A program made the translations under genes and the position numbers. This document shows, in pieces, positions 1 through 8,592 of a DNA stretch of 64,000 bases (its first letter is position 1; every line of letters starts with the position of its first letter). This DNA comes from Colwellia sp. E2M01 (GTDB taxonomy: Bacteria > Pseudomonadota > Gammaproteobacteria > Enterobacterales > Alteromonadaceae): NCBI RefSeq assembly GCF_018860585.1, contig NZ_JAHKPR010000041.1:69423-133422 (forward strand). The letters run 5' to 3'. The notes beneath the pieces were generated by a model. The model saw only the letters and a list, made by a program, of their open reading frames with translations. It was not told the DNA's origin and did no database searches.

Positions 1-15
1 TAAGTGCGACTAAAT

Positions 16-52
16 CGCCATAAGCTCTGTTAAGAGTTTGTGGCGTCTTTTT
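16..52 (+). terminator. Rho-independent terminator of an upstream gene
   Basis: An imperfect hairpin (arms CGCCATAAGCTCT and AGAGTTTGTGGCG around a GTTA loop) is followed by TCTTTTT. It lies just before the permease gene, so it probably ends a transcript that begins outside the window. Confidence 0.6.
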
Positions 53-91
53 ATAAGCTTAACTCTAAACATAAACATAAGTAGATCATAA

Positions 92-1819
92 ATGATAATA
101 GCGCAGTGGTTGATGATAGCGGTTTTTATAACCACATTTATCGGCTTAGTTAAATACAGTAAAGTCCCAGAACGTGTTTTTTCTGTGACTGTTTTAGTGT
201 GTTTATCGCTGTCGTTTGTTAGCGTTGATGATATTTTAACGAATGCGGTTAACCCTGGCTTAGTTACTCTTGTGCTATTGGTGCTATGTTCTTTTGCTTT
301 TGAGCGAACCAGTATTTTAAGGCGTTTATCTGCAGGGGTTTTTCAAGGCTCTAAAGTCAAATCAAGTTTACGTTTGTTAGTTGGTACGGCGTTCGCTTCC
401 GCTATTATGAGTAATACCGCGGTGGTAGCAACCTTGATTAATACCGTGAAAAAAAATAAATTAATCAATTCCGGTAAATTATTATTGCCCTTATCTTTTG
501 CGGCTATTTTAGGTGGAACACTTACCTTAGTTGGTACTTCAACTAATTTAATCGTAAACAGCTTATTGATAAAACAAGGTCACCAAGGCTTTGGTTTCTT
601 TGACTTTACCCTGATAGGTTTAGCAGCCTTTATTTTATGTCTTATCGTCATTCTTTTTAGAAGTCGCACTTTACCTGATATTGGTAGTGATGACTTAACC
701 ACAGATAATTATTTACTTGAAGCCGAAGTGTCAACTTCATCAACTCTTATAGGTAAGTCTGTTGAAGAAAATGGTTTAAGAAATTTAGACTCATTATTTC
801 TTGTTGAAATAGTGCGCCAGGGGCGATTAATTTCAGCTATTTGTCCAGAAGAGCTAGTACAAGCAAATGACAAGCTTATTTTCAGTGGTGATATTTCAAA
901 AGTGTTAACGTTACAACAATTTGACGGTTTAAGTTTATACGCCGAGCAAGATGATTTATTACGTGATAACTTAACCGAAGTATTACTTAAAAGTGATTCT
1001 GCCATTGTTGGCAAAAGCTTAAAACAGGCTGGCTTTCGCGCACGTTTTGATGCTGCGGTTGTTGCTGTTCGCCGCGAAGGTAGCGCGTTATCAGGTAAGT
1101 TAGGTGATATTGTTTTGCAATCAGGTGATTTTCTAGTGTTGGCCGTTGGTAAAGACTTTGCAACACGTACTAACTTATCGAAAAATTTCTATATATTATC
1201 AGGTCGCCAAGCTGACAATATGCTAAGTGGTTGGCGCGATCATGCCACTGTTTGGGGGTTTATTACTAGTATTTTAGTGTCTGTATTCACACCGTTACCG
1301 TTATTGAACTGTTTGTTTATTTATATCGCTTTTTTAATTTTTAGTGGCGCATTAACAGTAAACGAAATTAAAAGACGCTTTCCTCTCGAGATATGGATGA
1401 TAGTATTAGGTGCGCTAACGTTAGCCTCCGCTATAGAAAATACAGGCATAGCAGGCATGTTTGCACAAAGTATTGAAGGATTTTTACATGACCAAAGTAT
1501 CTATATTGCCTTTGTACTTATTTTTGTTTTAACCCTGATACTAACCGAATTAATTACTAACAGCGCCGCAGCGGCGTTAGCTTTTCCTATCGCTTATAAT
1601 ATTGCCCTTGGTTTAGGCGTTGATCCTACGCCATTTGTAATGGCAGTAGCTTTTGCGGCAAGCGGTAGTTTTATCAGCCCGTACGGTTATCAAACCAATG
1701 TTATGGTGTATAACGCTGGTAATTATCAGTTAAGCGACTTTGTAAAGTTTGGTTTACCTATTTCAATCATTTATAGTATTACCGTGATCTTTATGATCCC
1801 GTTAGTGTTTCCTTTTTAA
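92..1819 (+). CDS. SLC13/DASS-type permease with two RCK_C (TrkA_C) domains, probable sulfate transporter
   Basis: A 575-residue polytopic inner-membrane protein. An N-terminal membrane half ends near residue 200 and carries a GTSTNL motif (about residue 148) of the kind SLC13/SAC transporters use for sodium and anion binding. Two soluble RCK_C-like domains follow (about 209-268 and 295-356), then a second membrane half with a matching ALAFPIA / SGSFISPYGYQTN region. This is the usual plan of bacterial SLC13-like permeases. The cysC gene starts 61 bases downstream on the same strand, so sulfate is the likely substrate; this rests on context. Other anions such as dicarboxylates remain possible. 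Confidence 0.85.
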   Translation: MIIAQWLMIAVFITTFIGLVKYSKVPERVFSVTVLVCLSLSFVSVDDILTNAVNPGLVTLVLLVLCSFAFERTSILRRLSAGVFQGSKVKSSLRLLVGTAFASAIMSNTAVVATLINTVKKNKLINSGKLLLPLSFAAILGGTLTLVGTSTNLIVNSLLIKQGHQGFGFFDFTLIGLAAFILCLIVILFRSRTLPDIGSDDLTTDNYLLEAEVSTSSTLIGKSVEENGLRNLDSLFLVEIVRQGRLISAICPEELVQANDKLIFSGDISKVLTLQQFDGLSLYAEQDDLLRDNLTEVLLKSDSAIVGKSLKQAGFRARFDAAVVAVRREGSALSGKLGDIVLQSGDFLVLAVGKDFATRTNLSKNFYILSGRQADNMLSGWRDHATVWGFITSILVSVFTPLPLLNCLFIYIAFLIFSGALTVNEIKRRFPLEIWMIVLGALTLASAIENTGIAGMFAQSIEGFLHDQSIYIAFVLIFVLTLILTELITNSAAAALAFPIAYNIALGLGVDPTPFVMAVAFAASGSFISPYGYQTNVMVYNAGNYQLSDFVKFGLPISIIYSITVIFMIPLVFPF

Positions 1820-1880
1820 TCTATTTACGTAAATCTGGGTTGTTAAAATAACCGAGTAAAATATCGAGAATGAGATCACC

Positions 1881-2501
1881 ATGAAAACAGAAAATACCGT
1901 TTGGCATAATCAACAAATCAGTAAAGAACAACGTGCAAACTTAAAACAACAAAAACCAGCATTACTTTGGTATACCGGGTTAAGTGGCTCAGGTAAATCT
2001 ACAGTTGCTAATGCCGTTGACGCATTATTGTTTAAATTAGGCTGTCATAGTTATTTACTTGATGGTGATAATGTTCGTCACGGTTTAAATGGTGATTTAG
2101 GCTTTAGTGATGAAGCGCGTGTTGAAAACATTCGTCGTATTTCAGAAGTGGCTAAATTATTTCTTGATGCAGGACTTGTTGTTTCAACGGCATTTATTTC
2201 TCCTTTTGCTAGCGATAGAGCACAAGCGAAAGAAAAACTAGAAGCAGGTGAATTCATCGAAGTTTACATCGACACGCCAATTAGTGTTTGTGAATCTCGT
2301 GATCCAAAAGGCTTATACAAAAAAGCCCGTGCCGGCGAAATTAAAGATTTTACTGGTATTGATTCAACTTATGATGTACCTGAAAACCCACAAATTCATG
2401 TAAAAACGGATGAAAAATCAGTTGAAGAATGTGCTGAACAAATTGTTGGCTATTTAATGGCTAAAGGCTTTATAAATGAAGCTTCATTGCAATCAGCATA
2501 A
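1881..2501 (+). CDS. cysC: adenylyl-sulfate kinase (APS kinase)
   Basis: A cytoplasmic enzyme that phosphorylates adenosine 5'-phosphosulfate at the 3' position to give PAPS, in assimilatory sulfate reduction. The 206-residue length is normal for CysC. The Walker A motif GLSGSGKS is at residues 33-40, followed by the family segments [11 protein letters not shown] and FISPFASDR and the typical [15 protein letters not shown] loop. The start ATG is preceded by GAGATCACC. It follows a putative sulfate permease and probably belongs to a cys operon whose cysD/cysN genes would lie upstream of the window (inferred). Confidence 0.95.
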   Translation: MKTENTVWHNQQISKEQRANLKQQKPALLWYTGLSGSGKSTVANAVDALLFKLGCHSYLLDGDNVRHGLNGDLGFSDEARVENIRRISEVAKLFLDAGLVVSTAFISPFASDRAQAKEKLEAGEFIEVYIDTPISVCESRDPKGLYKKARAGEIKDFTGIDSTYDVPENPQIHVKTDEKSVEECAEQIVGYLMAKGFINEASLQSA

Positions 2502-2539
2502 GCTTATTTAAATTACATTAAAAGAAAGGGACTTAACCC

Positions 2540-3529
2540 ATGCATTACGATGTGTTTAACGGTGATGCCGATGGCATTATTGCACTATTACAACTACGTT
2601 TAGCCGAGCCCAGAGAGTCAGTTTTAGTGACGGGTGTAAAACGAGATATCAGCTTACTTAAACAAGTTGATGCTGCGCAAGCAAATGCTGTTACTGTGTT
2701 AGATATTTCCCTTGAAAAAAATGTTGATGCACTGCAGGTTTTACTTGATAGCGACGTTGATGTTTTTTATGTTGATCATCACCGAGCAGGTGATATTCCA
2801 AAATCAACTCACCTTAAAACCTTAATTAATACTGACGCTAACACTTGTACTAGTTTGCTAATTAATGATTATTTGCAAGGTCAATATGTCAATTGGGCCA
2901 TTGCCGCCGCGTTTGGTGACAACATGCAAGCATCTGCAAAAGCACTAGCAACAAAACAAGGTTTGACTGACATTGAGCAAGCGCAGTTAAATGAATTAGG
3001 TGTTTATATTAATTACAACGGTTATGGTGCAACGGTTGACGATTTACATTTCAATCCTGCTGATTTATACCAAGCATTGTTAAAGTATCCCGATCCTTTT
3101 ACACTGATTAATGAAAGCGATTCTATTTTTTGGCAGCTTAAAACAGCCTATCTTGCTGACATGGAAAAAGCGCAGCAATCGGAAGTATTAAGCGATAATG
3201 ACGTGGTTAAAACGATAGTACTTGAAGATGCCGCTTGGTCTCGTCGGGTAAGTGGTGTTTATGGCAATGAGTTAGCGAATCAATCACCAGATAAAGCGCA
3301 TATTGTATTAACCTTGAATAAAGCTAAATCTACAGCTGACAATGCTAAAAGCGAACAAAGCTATACGTTAAGTTTACGTGCGCCGCTAAATAACAAGCAA
3401 GGGGCAGGTGATATTTGTGCAAAATTTCCAACAGGTGGCGGTAGAGCCGCAGCAGCAGGAGTTAATGAATTACCACAAAGCCGAGTAAACGAGTTTATTT
3501 CGGCCGTTGAAAGTTATTACCAGCTTTAA
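2540..3529 (+). CDS. DHH-family phosphoesterase-like protein
   Basis: A 329-residue soluble protein of the DHH/DHHA1 superfamily, which includes RecJ and oligoribonuclease/cyclic-dinucleotide phosphodiesterases. Visible features are an N-terminal NGDADG motif (residues 7-12), the signature DHH at 79-81, a second aspartate segment FGDN, and a C-terminal GGGRAAAAG motif of the DHHA1 type. These are residues used for metal and phosphate binding. It starts 38 bases after cysC with a good AAAGGGAC ribosome site, so it may be cotranscribed with the sulfate genes. One possibility is hydrolysis of a nucleotide by-product of PAPS metabolism, but that is inference and the substrate cannot be read from the sequence. 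Confidence 0.75.
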   Translation: MHYDVFNGDADGIIALLQLRLAEPRESVLVTGVKRDISLLKQVDAAQANAVTVLDISLEKNVDALQVLLDSDVDVFYVDHHRAGDIPKSTHLKTLINTDANTCTSLLINDYLQGQYVNWAIAAAFGDNMQASAKALATKQGLTDIEQAQLNELGVYINYNGYGATVDDLHFNPADLYQALLKYPDPFTLINESDSIFWQLKTAYLADMEKAQQSEVLSDNDVVKTIVLEDAAWSRRVSGVYGNELANQSPDKAHIVLTLNKAKSTADNAKSEQSYTLSLRAPLNNKQGAGDICAKFPTGGGRAAAAGVNELPQSRVNEFISAVESYYQL

Positions 3530-3654
3530 ACGTACATATTACTAAAATAAAAGTACTAAAATATAAATACAAAAATAAAAAAGCATTTAACGTTATTGTA
3601 AATGTTATAAGTTAAGCTATAAAGCTAATGAAATTCTAAAGGATATGGGGAATT

Positions 3655-4689
3655 ATGAGTTTATTAATTACAGGTGGTACAGGTTACATTGGTAGCCATA
3701 CCGTTGTCGAACTATTACAAGGTACAGATAGTCAAGACTTGTCTAAAGAAATAGTCATTGTTGATAACCTATCAAACTCGTCAACAAAAGTACTTGATCG
3801 TCTTGAGCAAATCACTGGAAAAAAAGTGACCTTCATTGAAGCGGATATATGTGATGAGCAAGCATTAGATAAAGTATTCTCTGAGCATAATATTGAAGCG
3901 GTTATACACTTTGCTGGCTTAAAAGCCGTTGGTGAATCAGCTGAAATACCGTTATCTTATTATCAAAATAATGTTTCAGGCACAGTAAGTTTATTACAAG
4001 TGATGACTAAACATAATGTAAAAAATTTAGTGTTTAGTTCATCAGCAACGGTATACGGTAATAATGTTTCACCATTAAATGAAACCATGCCAACCTCGGC
4101 TACCAACCCCTATGGTCAAACCAAATTAATGGTTGAACATATTTTGTTTGATTTAGCGAAAAGTGATCCAGAGTGGTCTATTGCTTGTTTACGTTATTTC
4201 AACCCTATTGGCGCGCATCAGTCGGGCTTAATTGGTGAAAACCCTAACGGAATTCCTAATAATTTACTACCTTATGTTGCGCAAGTGGCAGTAGGGCGTT
4301 TAGCGCAATTACAAGTATTTGGTGATGATTACGACACAGTTGATGGCACTGGTGTGCGTGATTACATTCACGTGGTAGATTTAGCACAAGGTCATGTTAA
4401 AGCCCTTGAAGCGTTAGGGCATGCTAAAGGTACTGTAAAAGGTTGTCAGGCAATTAACTTAGGTACTGGTAACGGTACTTCAGTGTTAGAAATCGTTAAT
4501 ACTTTTAAAGACATTAGCCAAGCCGATATCCCATATAAAATAGTACCAAGACGCGCCGGTGATTTAGCTACGGTTTATGCAGATGCAGCACTTGCGGGAA
4601 GTTTATTAGGCTGGCAAGCGAATTTAGATTTAACTGCCATGATTGAAGATACATGGCGATGGCAGTCAGAAAATCCGAATGGGTTTTAA
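3655..4689 (+). CDS. galE: UDP-glucose 4-epimerase
   Basis: An extended short-chain dehydrogenase/reductase that interconverts UDP-glucose and UDP-galactose, supplying sugars for surface polysaccharide. The 344 residues match the usual GalE length. The NAD-binding GGTGYIG is at 7-13, the catalytic serine lies in FSSSATVYG (about 130), and the YxxxK pair is Y153/K157. The segments RYFNPIGAH and GVRDYIHVVDLA are highly characteristic of GalE. An AAAGGATATGGGG ribosome site precedes the ATG. A terminator follows directly. Confidence 0.95.
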   Translation: MSLLITGGTGYIGSHTVVELLQGTDSQDLSKEIVIVDNLSNSSTKVLDRLEQITGKKVTFIEADICDEQALDKVFSEHNIEAVIHFAGLKAVGESAEIPLSYYQNNVSGTVSLLQVMTKHNVKNLVFSSSATVYGNNVSPLNETMPTSATNPYGQTKLMVEHILFDLAKSDPEWSIACLRYFNPIGAHQSGLIGENPNGIPNNLLPYVAQVAVGRLAQLQVFGDDYDTVDGTGVRDYIHVVDLAQGHVKALEALGHAKGTVKGCQAINLGTGNGTSVLEIVNTFKDISQADIPYKIVPRRAGDLATVYADAALAGSLLGWQANLDLTAMIEDTWRWQSENPNGF

Positions 4690-4710
4690 TCGCTTTTAAA
4701 ATATACATTT

Positions 4711-4741
4711 AAAAGGCCAATGTTAACGCGTGGCCTTTTTG
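4711..4741 (+). terminator. Terminator after galE
   Basis: A perfect 9-bp stem (AAAAGGCCA / TGGCCTTTT) with an 11-base loop ends in a T-run, 22 bases after the galE stop. The matching A-run on the left makes it potentially bidirectional. Confidence 0.8.
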
Positions 4742-4755
4742 TTTCAGGTTAATAG

Positions 4756-4830
4756 CATAAACACAGCTAAAAATTAAACCGCCAATTGCTCCCCACAAAT
4801 GCGCGTCGATTGCGACATTTGCATCAATCA
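4756..4830 (-). pseudogene. rrtA: 75-bp relic of the 3' end of rrtA (rhombosortase)
   Basis: This segment matches 8622-8696, inside the intact rhombosortase gene, at 73 of 75 positions. It corresponds to about residues 168-191 of that protein, including the segment around the catalytic histidine (DAHLWG). Reading on toward galE, the frame continues into a tail like that of the intact protein (SCVYAINLKQK versus SCVYVVYLKNK). Homology stops abruptly at 4830. It is therefore a truncated copy next to galE, separated from the intact gene by the mobile island. Either an insertion duplicated the end of the gene, or an original rrtA was broken and another copy now lies at 8593. Confidence 0.8.
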
Positions 4831-4844
4831 TCGTCAATTACCCG

Positions 4845-5008
4845 TGACACTCACTTATTATATTAAAAATGAGAAAATCATAATTGTTTCATGAACAATG
4901 TATACCTTTTCATTTTATACTGACTTTTCGGCAGGACTACTCTCTAAAAACATTATGTTCGTTTTATATTTTATCAGGTATAGCATATGATATTTTAAGT
5001 GAGTGTCA
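4845..5008. mobile_element. 164-bp non-autonomous inverted-repeat element (REP/MITE-like)
   Basis: The ends are a perfect 13-bp inverted repeat, TGACACTCACTTA (4845-4857) and TAAGTGAGTGTCA (4996-5008). There is no coding capacity between them. The same GACACTCACTT core flanks the Y1 transposase element at 6263-7599, so this is probably a unit mobilised in trans by that kind of transposase. The shared repeat is seen directly; the mobilisation is inferred. Confidence 0.6.
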
Positions 5009-5231
5009 GATATTATTTTTTATCTAAATAGTCAGGATTGAGCACAAATCGGTCGTAAATTTAAAATTGTGATTCCTCCACCTAACGATCACTTTGATAC
5101 GATAGCGGACGTTAGCTTGCTTATCGAAGAACTATAGATTTGGCATAGACACCTCATCTTTAGTTAGATTTTGGTGTCCCGTTTTATCGAGGGATGATCA
5201 TTGTTCTTTTAAGTGGCTTGTTATATTTCGT

Positions 5232-5468
5232 TTAGTACAGCCAAGCCATTGCAACAATAATTAGTGCATAAAACAAAATACCGACTAAATACTGCATAAG
5301 AAAGCTATTATTTGATTTTGAAGCTTTAAATTCTGAATAGCTATAGACTTTAGATTTATACAGCCCGAAAGAAATTATTTTTAAGACCGCGGTACCAGTT
5401 AGGTAAAGAAAGAAATCAAAAGCTATTGCCACAAGTAAACTAGGTATAAATTCCAACACAATTCCCAT
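5232..5468 (-). CDS. small membrane protein of unknown function
   Basis: Unrecognised. The frame remains open to 5528, but the ATG at 5468 (protein starting MGIVLEF) is preferred. It is preceded by a GGAGAG ribosome site, whereas the upstream extension runs into the palindrome at the IS110 end. The 78-residue product has a hydrophobic stretch at about 8-35 and another at the C-terminus (LVGILFYALIIVAMAWLY). It lies between a REP-like element and an IS110 fragment, so it is either cargo of the island or a remnant of a longer gene. Confidence 0.45.
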   Translation of the reverse strand: MGIVLEFIPSLLVAIAFDFFLYLTGTAVLKIISFGLYKSKVYSYSEFKASKSNNSFLMQYLVGILFYALIIVAMAWLY

Positions 5469-5513
5469 TTGACTCTCCACTCTGATAGAAATATAGACAT
5501 AATGACTCCCCAC

Positions 5514-5593
5514 GAGGCTAGCCTCCATTCGAGGGTTAACTTAAAAAATCAGAGCCATAATTAGTTTGTTAATGAACTAAAGCGGAGGCTAGC
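5514..5593. repeat. Palindrome and direct repeat at the IS110 left end
   Basis: The perfect 12-bp palindrome GAGGCTAGCCTC is at 5514-5525. Its first nine bases (GAGGCTAGC) recur at 5585-5593, immediately before the transposase ATG. Some IS110-family elements carry subterminal repeats of this kind, so these may be transposase-binding sites. Confidence 0.4.
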
Positions 5594-6244
5594 ATGAATA
5601 AATGTAACATACTTTTTATCGGATTAGATACACATAAAACTTTTACCCAACTTGCTGTTTTAAATGATGAACGTGGCGCAAAGCCAGAATCATTAGGCAG
5701 AATAAACACCAACAAATCAGCGTTTATCAAGCTCGCAAGGCAACTACAATCAAAATACCCAAAAGCAACTTTGCACTTCATATATGAAGCAGGCCCTTGC
5801 GGTTATTGGATTTACAGGTTACTGACCAGTCTGGGGCATTGTTGCTATATCGTCGCCCCTTCTCTTATTCCCAAAAAGCCAGGAGATCGCGTAAAAACAG
5901 ATAAACGTGATGCAGTAAAGCTAGCTTTATTATTTAAGGCGGAAACGCTCACAACCATTTATGTGCCCGAAGCAGAAGATGAAGCTATTCGAGATTTATC
6001 TCGTGCACGTGAAACCGCAATGAAAGATTTAAAAGATGCAAAATATCAACTAAAAGGCTTGTTTTTAAGGAACAACATCACCTGTAAAGTCAACGATAAT
6101 TGGTCTAAACAACATTTACGTTGGTTAACAGAGCTAGTGTTACCTCACCCAAGCCAACAAATCGTTTTACAAGAAATGATACAAACCATCACCGAACGCA
6201 CTAAGCGTGTAGAGCGTTTAGTGAATGAACTTGAAAGAAGCTAA
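5594..6244 (+). pseudogene. IS110-family transposase, 3'-truncated
   Basis: The 216 residues comprise the N-terminal DEDD (RuvC-like) domain of IS110 transposases. Acidic residues are seen in GLDTHK (D12), IYEAGPCGYW (E67) and KTDKRDA. A coiled region follows (about 130-216) and the frame stops at NELERS. Complete family members run well past 300 residues and have a C-terminal Transposase_20 domain with a nucleophilic serine; that half is absent here. The break falls exactly where the repeats flanking the next mobile element begin (about 6240-6263), so insertion or rearrangement there probably truncated the gene. A GGAGGCTAGC ribosome site precedes the ATG. Confidence 0.85.
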
Positions 6245-6262
6245 CACAAGAGAAGCTAACAC

Positions 6263-6346
6263 AGACACTCACTTAAATATATACCTAGAACTAAAGCTAA
6301 CAAAAAAGCTAACAAAGACACTCACTTAAATATATACCTAGAACTA
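6263..6346. repeat. Tandem duplication of the left RAYT flank
   Basis: Two exact 31-base copies, each starting AGACACTCACTT and ending CCTAGAACTA, lie 53 bases apart. Degenerate AAGCTAACA repeats lie before each copy (6235-6262 and 6294-6315). Confidence 0.8.
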
Positions 6347-6510
6347 GGCCATAAAGATAGTCAAATTCCCTAGCTATAACCCTTATATTTTTAGTGTCGT
6401 TATGGAACTAACATATGATTACATTGAATAATCTGACTCAACGTGAATTTTTATCATATTTCAGGCAGCATAAACCTCAGCGTGAGCTGATTACTTAATT
6501 TTAAGAAAGA

Positions 6511-7485
6511 TTATGCCAATAATCGTCTGCACTGACTTACATTACATCGTCGTTTTAAGTGCTGGTGTTCGTAAAAATTGTTAAGGCATTCTTCATGCCC
6601 AACGGCGCCATGAAATTGTTTAGTAAAACCCTTAGTAAGTATCAACCAGTTTTCTGCGCTTATCGATAAACGGTTTAATATATTGGGTAGGCTTTCTTCG
6701 ATAAAGCCTGCTTTATCTTCTCTTATACACTTACCTGTAAGGTCCACTAGTTGAATATAATCAAGTAATTCAAACGGTAGTCCACTGGGCATGTTTTTTC
6801 TCGGATTACCGACAAACCTCGTTAACTTACGAGGCTGACAGTTATTTTTAGCGGCATTAATGCGTTGTTGAATACTGGTGAAGTCTGATGTTTCAGGTGT
6901 TTTTGCGATATTGGCTCTAATTGGATTTAAATCAACATAAGCCATACAACTGGCAAGTGCGGCTTCATCAAGTAATGCTTGTGATTTAAACCGTCCTTCC
7001 CAAAATCGGCCTGTACAGTTATCTTCCCGGTTGGCTTCTCTAGCAATTTTTTCATTTAAGTTACCAATAAACCAACTAATTTTCATTAAACGCTTACGAT
7101 AAATTTCTGCTGTTGAATGAACAATATCAACCAAGGTACTCTCTAGCTTATCACCACGACAAAATTGCTGAGTAAGCAAGGTGCCTTTATATAGCTTATG
7201 CCAACGTGCTAACACTTCTTGCACTGTCCAAGCCTTAGCTTGCGCTTCATCAATAAACAACACTGCATGGTAATGGTTGCTCATAATGGCATAGGCACAA
7301 ATCTTAATGGCAAACACTTCGGTTAACGCCAATAGTTTCTCTTCTAACCAGCTCCTTCTATGTTCAAAGCTTTGACCTGTATACTTATCTTCACCGCACA
7401 AAAAAGCCCTACGTACACAGCGTGAAATACAGTGATAGTAAGGCGTATTTTGTAAACTAACTTGTTGCTTTCTTGCGGTAGCCAT
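6511..7485 (-). CDS. REP-associated tyrosine (Y1, IS200-like) transposase
   Basis: A 324-residue single-strand transposase of the HUH/Y1 class, which nicks at REP-like sequences. The beginning TPYYHCISRCVRRAFLC is typical of the family. The metal-binding HUH motif is seen as SNHYHAVLF near residue 68. The tract SCMAYVDLNPIRA (about 185) is the conserved region of this family and may hold the nucleophilic tyrosine. The C-terminal 100 residues are a family-specific extension. The gene looks intact and is bounded by inverted GACACTCACT repeats, which match the ends of the 4845-5008 element and are its probable substrates. Confidence 0.85.
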   Translation of the reverse strand: MATARKQQVSLQNTPYYHCISRCVRRAFLCGEDKYTGQSFEHRRSWLEEKLLALTEVFAIKICAYAIMSNHYHAVLFIDEAQAKAWTVQEVLARWHKLYKGTLLTQQFCRGDKLESTLVDIVHSTAEIYRKRLMKISWFIGNLNEKIAREANREDNCTGRFWEGRFKSQALLDEAALASCMAYVDLNPIRANIAKTPETSDFTSIQQRINAAKNNCQPRKLTRFVGNPRKNMPSGLPFELLDYIQLVDLTGKCIREDKAGFIEESLPNILNRLSISAENWLILTKGFTKQFHGAVGHEECLNNFYEHQHLKRRCNVSQCRRLLA

Positions 7486-7546
7486 AATAAAAAACCTCTT
7501 CCTTTTGGTTGTTATTCAACCATAGGTCAGAGGTTTGGATTTATCA

Positions 7547-7599
7547 AATTTGAGTGAGTGTCTTTTATTTTTAATTTGAGTGAGTGTCTTTTATTTTTA
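7547..7599. repeat. Tandem duplication of the right RAYT flank
   Basis: Two copies of a 27-base unit containing TTTGAGTGAGTGTC, with a 26-base period. The core is the inverse complement of the left flank. Confidence 0.8.
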
Positions 7600-7610
7600 T
7601 TATTTTTTTT

Positions 7611-8069
7611 TTAGCTTGAATATAACATATAAATTAAAATGGATATGCCAGCCCAAAAAAAACCAAAAAATGCGGCTATGTAGCCAGACTTCCCTGCAAC
7701 CCTGAAACTCCAAAGTGATTTGGCTAAACCACCAATACACATTAATCCTAACCCCAACTCCAGCCAACGATACCAAAAGATAAAAATTGAAATAACAACA
7801 AAGACTAAGACAGCTACAAGTGATCCAATTTTAGCCTTATGCCATGGTGGTGTAAGGTAACTACGTTCAATATTAATGAACTCTTCAACTAAAGGACTGA
7901 TCACTTTTGGTTTAGGGAACCAAAACCAACTGGTTGACAGGCCAATAAAACCTACAGTAAGAATAATCCAATCGTTTAACCATGCACCATAAAAAAGTAC
8001 AAAGCCGAACACTGGTCTCATGTACCAACTCCAGATGTTTTTATGCCTTTCCCACAGAATGTCTAACAT
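7611..8069 (-). CDS. multi-pass membrane protein of unknown function
   Basis: Unrecognised. The 152-residue protein has about four hydrophobic segments, near residues 18-50 (VFGFVLFYGAW, WIILTVGFIGL), 83-100, 106-118 and 130-150, joined by a loop rich in proline and charged residues (KPKVISPLVEEF). It is tryptophan-rich. The stop lies only a few bases inside the right flank of the RAYT element. It is an accessory gene of the island, with no homologue visible elsewhere in the window. Confidence 0.55.
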   Translation of the reverse strand: MLDILWERHKNIWSWYMRPVFGFVLFYGAWLNDWIILTVGFIGLSTSWFWFPKPKVISPLVEEFINIERSYLTPPWHKAKIGSLVAVLVFVVISIFIFWYRWLELGLGLMCIGGLAKSLWSFRVAGKSGYIAAFFGFFWAGISILIYMLYSS

Positions 8070-8592
8070 ACTTGACTCATACAGCTAACAGTTTATTAGC
8101 AGGAAAATTTTCTCCTATCATCGAAGGGTATTTTCTTACTTTTATTTTATATTGCTCGAGGTTATTACAGAATCATTTTTAAATCAATAAATTATGAATG
8201 AACTGGTTGACGAGTAATAGAAGGAAAAATTCCTGCTTTGTTGGGAAAGAAGGAATTAATCGAAACTGTGTTTTTATGCAGCTTTAGAGTGGCATTATTT
8301 AGGTGGTATTATTATTGTTTTTAATAATGTTGTTGTATTAAATCAATGCCTTACCTCCGGAAACCCTGCCTTTAGAAAAGTAAAAAATATAACTCAACTT
8401 TGAAAGTTCTATAGCAATTTTCCTTACATCGCCTTATGCATCAGTAGGGCAATATGCTTTTGCATTGTCTAATAAGCAGTATCCATAACGCGTCATGATA
8501 AACACCGTTATTCATTTCAGCGTTTGTTCAAGCAGACTTGGAGTTTGGGGATAGGTATATTTACATACTTTTATTTTTGAGCCTAATATTGA
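8070..8592. other. Intergenic region without a recognised gene
   Basis: I see no convincing ORF, RNA gene or repeat in these 523 bases. They separate the last island gene from rrtA and may hold the promoter of the minus-strand membrane protein. Confidence 0.5.

Larger units (their letters stand above)
6263..7599 (-). mobile_element. REP-associated tyrosine transposase (RAYT) element
   Basis: The Y1 transposase gene at 6511-7485 is flanked by inverted GACACTCACT sequences, and each flank is doubled. On the left, a 31-base unit with core AGACACTCACTT is at 6263-6293 and again at 6316-6346 (period 53). On the right, a 27-base unit with core GTGAGTGTC is at 7547-7573 and 7573-7599 (period 26). 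The element sits against the broken IS110 gene. The boundaries are inferred from the outermost repeats. Confidence 0.6.

Noticed and set aside
709-1014. Antisense ORF inside the permease gene
   Set aside because: It lies wholly within a well-supported gene and has no independent support.
5514-5525. The GAGGCTAGCCTC palindrome as an operator
   Set aside because: It lies at the left end of the IS110 fragment and the same core recurs at the transposase start, so an IS-related site is a simpler reading.
6415-6498. 27-codon ORF beginning MITLNNLTQREF inside the RAYT element
   Set aside because: It has a weak upstream GGA and helix-like composition, but it lies opposite and next to the transposase gene with no sign of a family. 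It may be chance.
4690-8592. Prophage or defence island
   Set aside because: Only transposase-type mobile genes and two small membrane ORFs are present. There are no integrase, phage structural, restriction, toxin-antitoxin or CRISPR genes.
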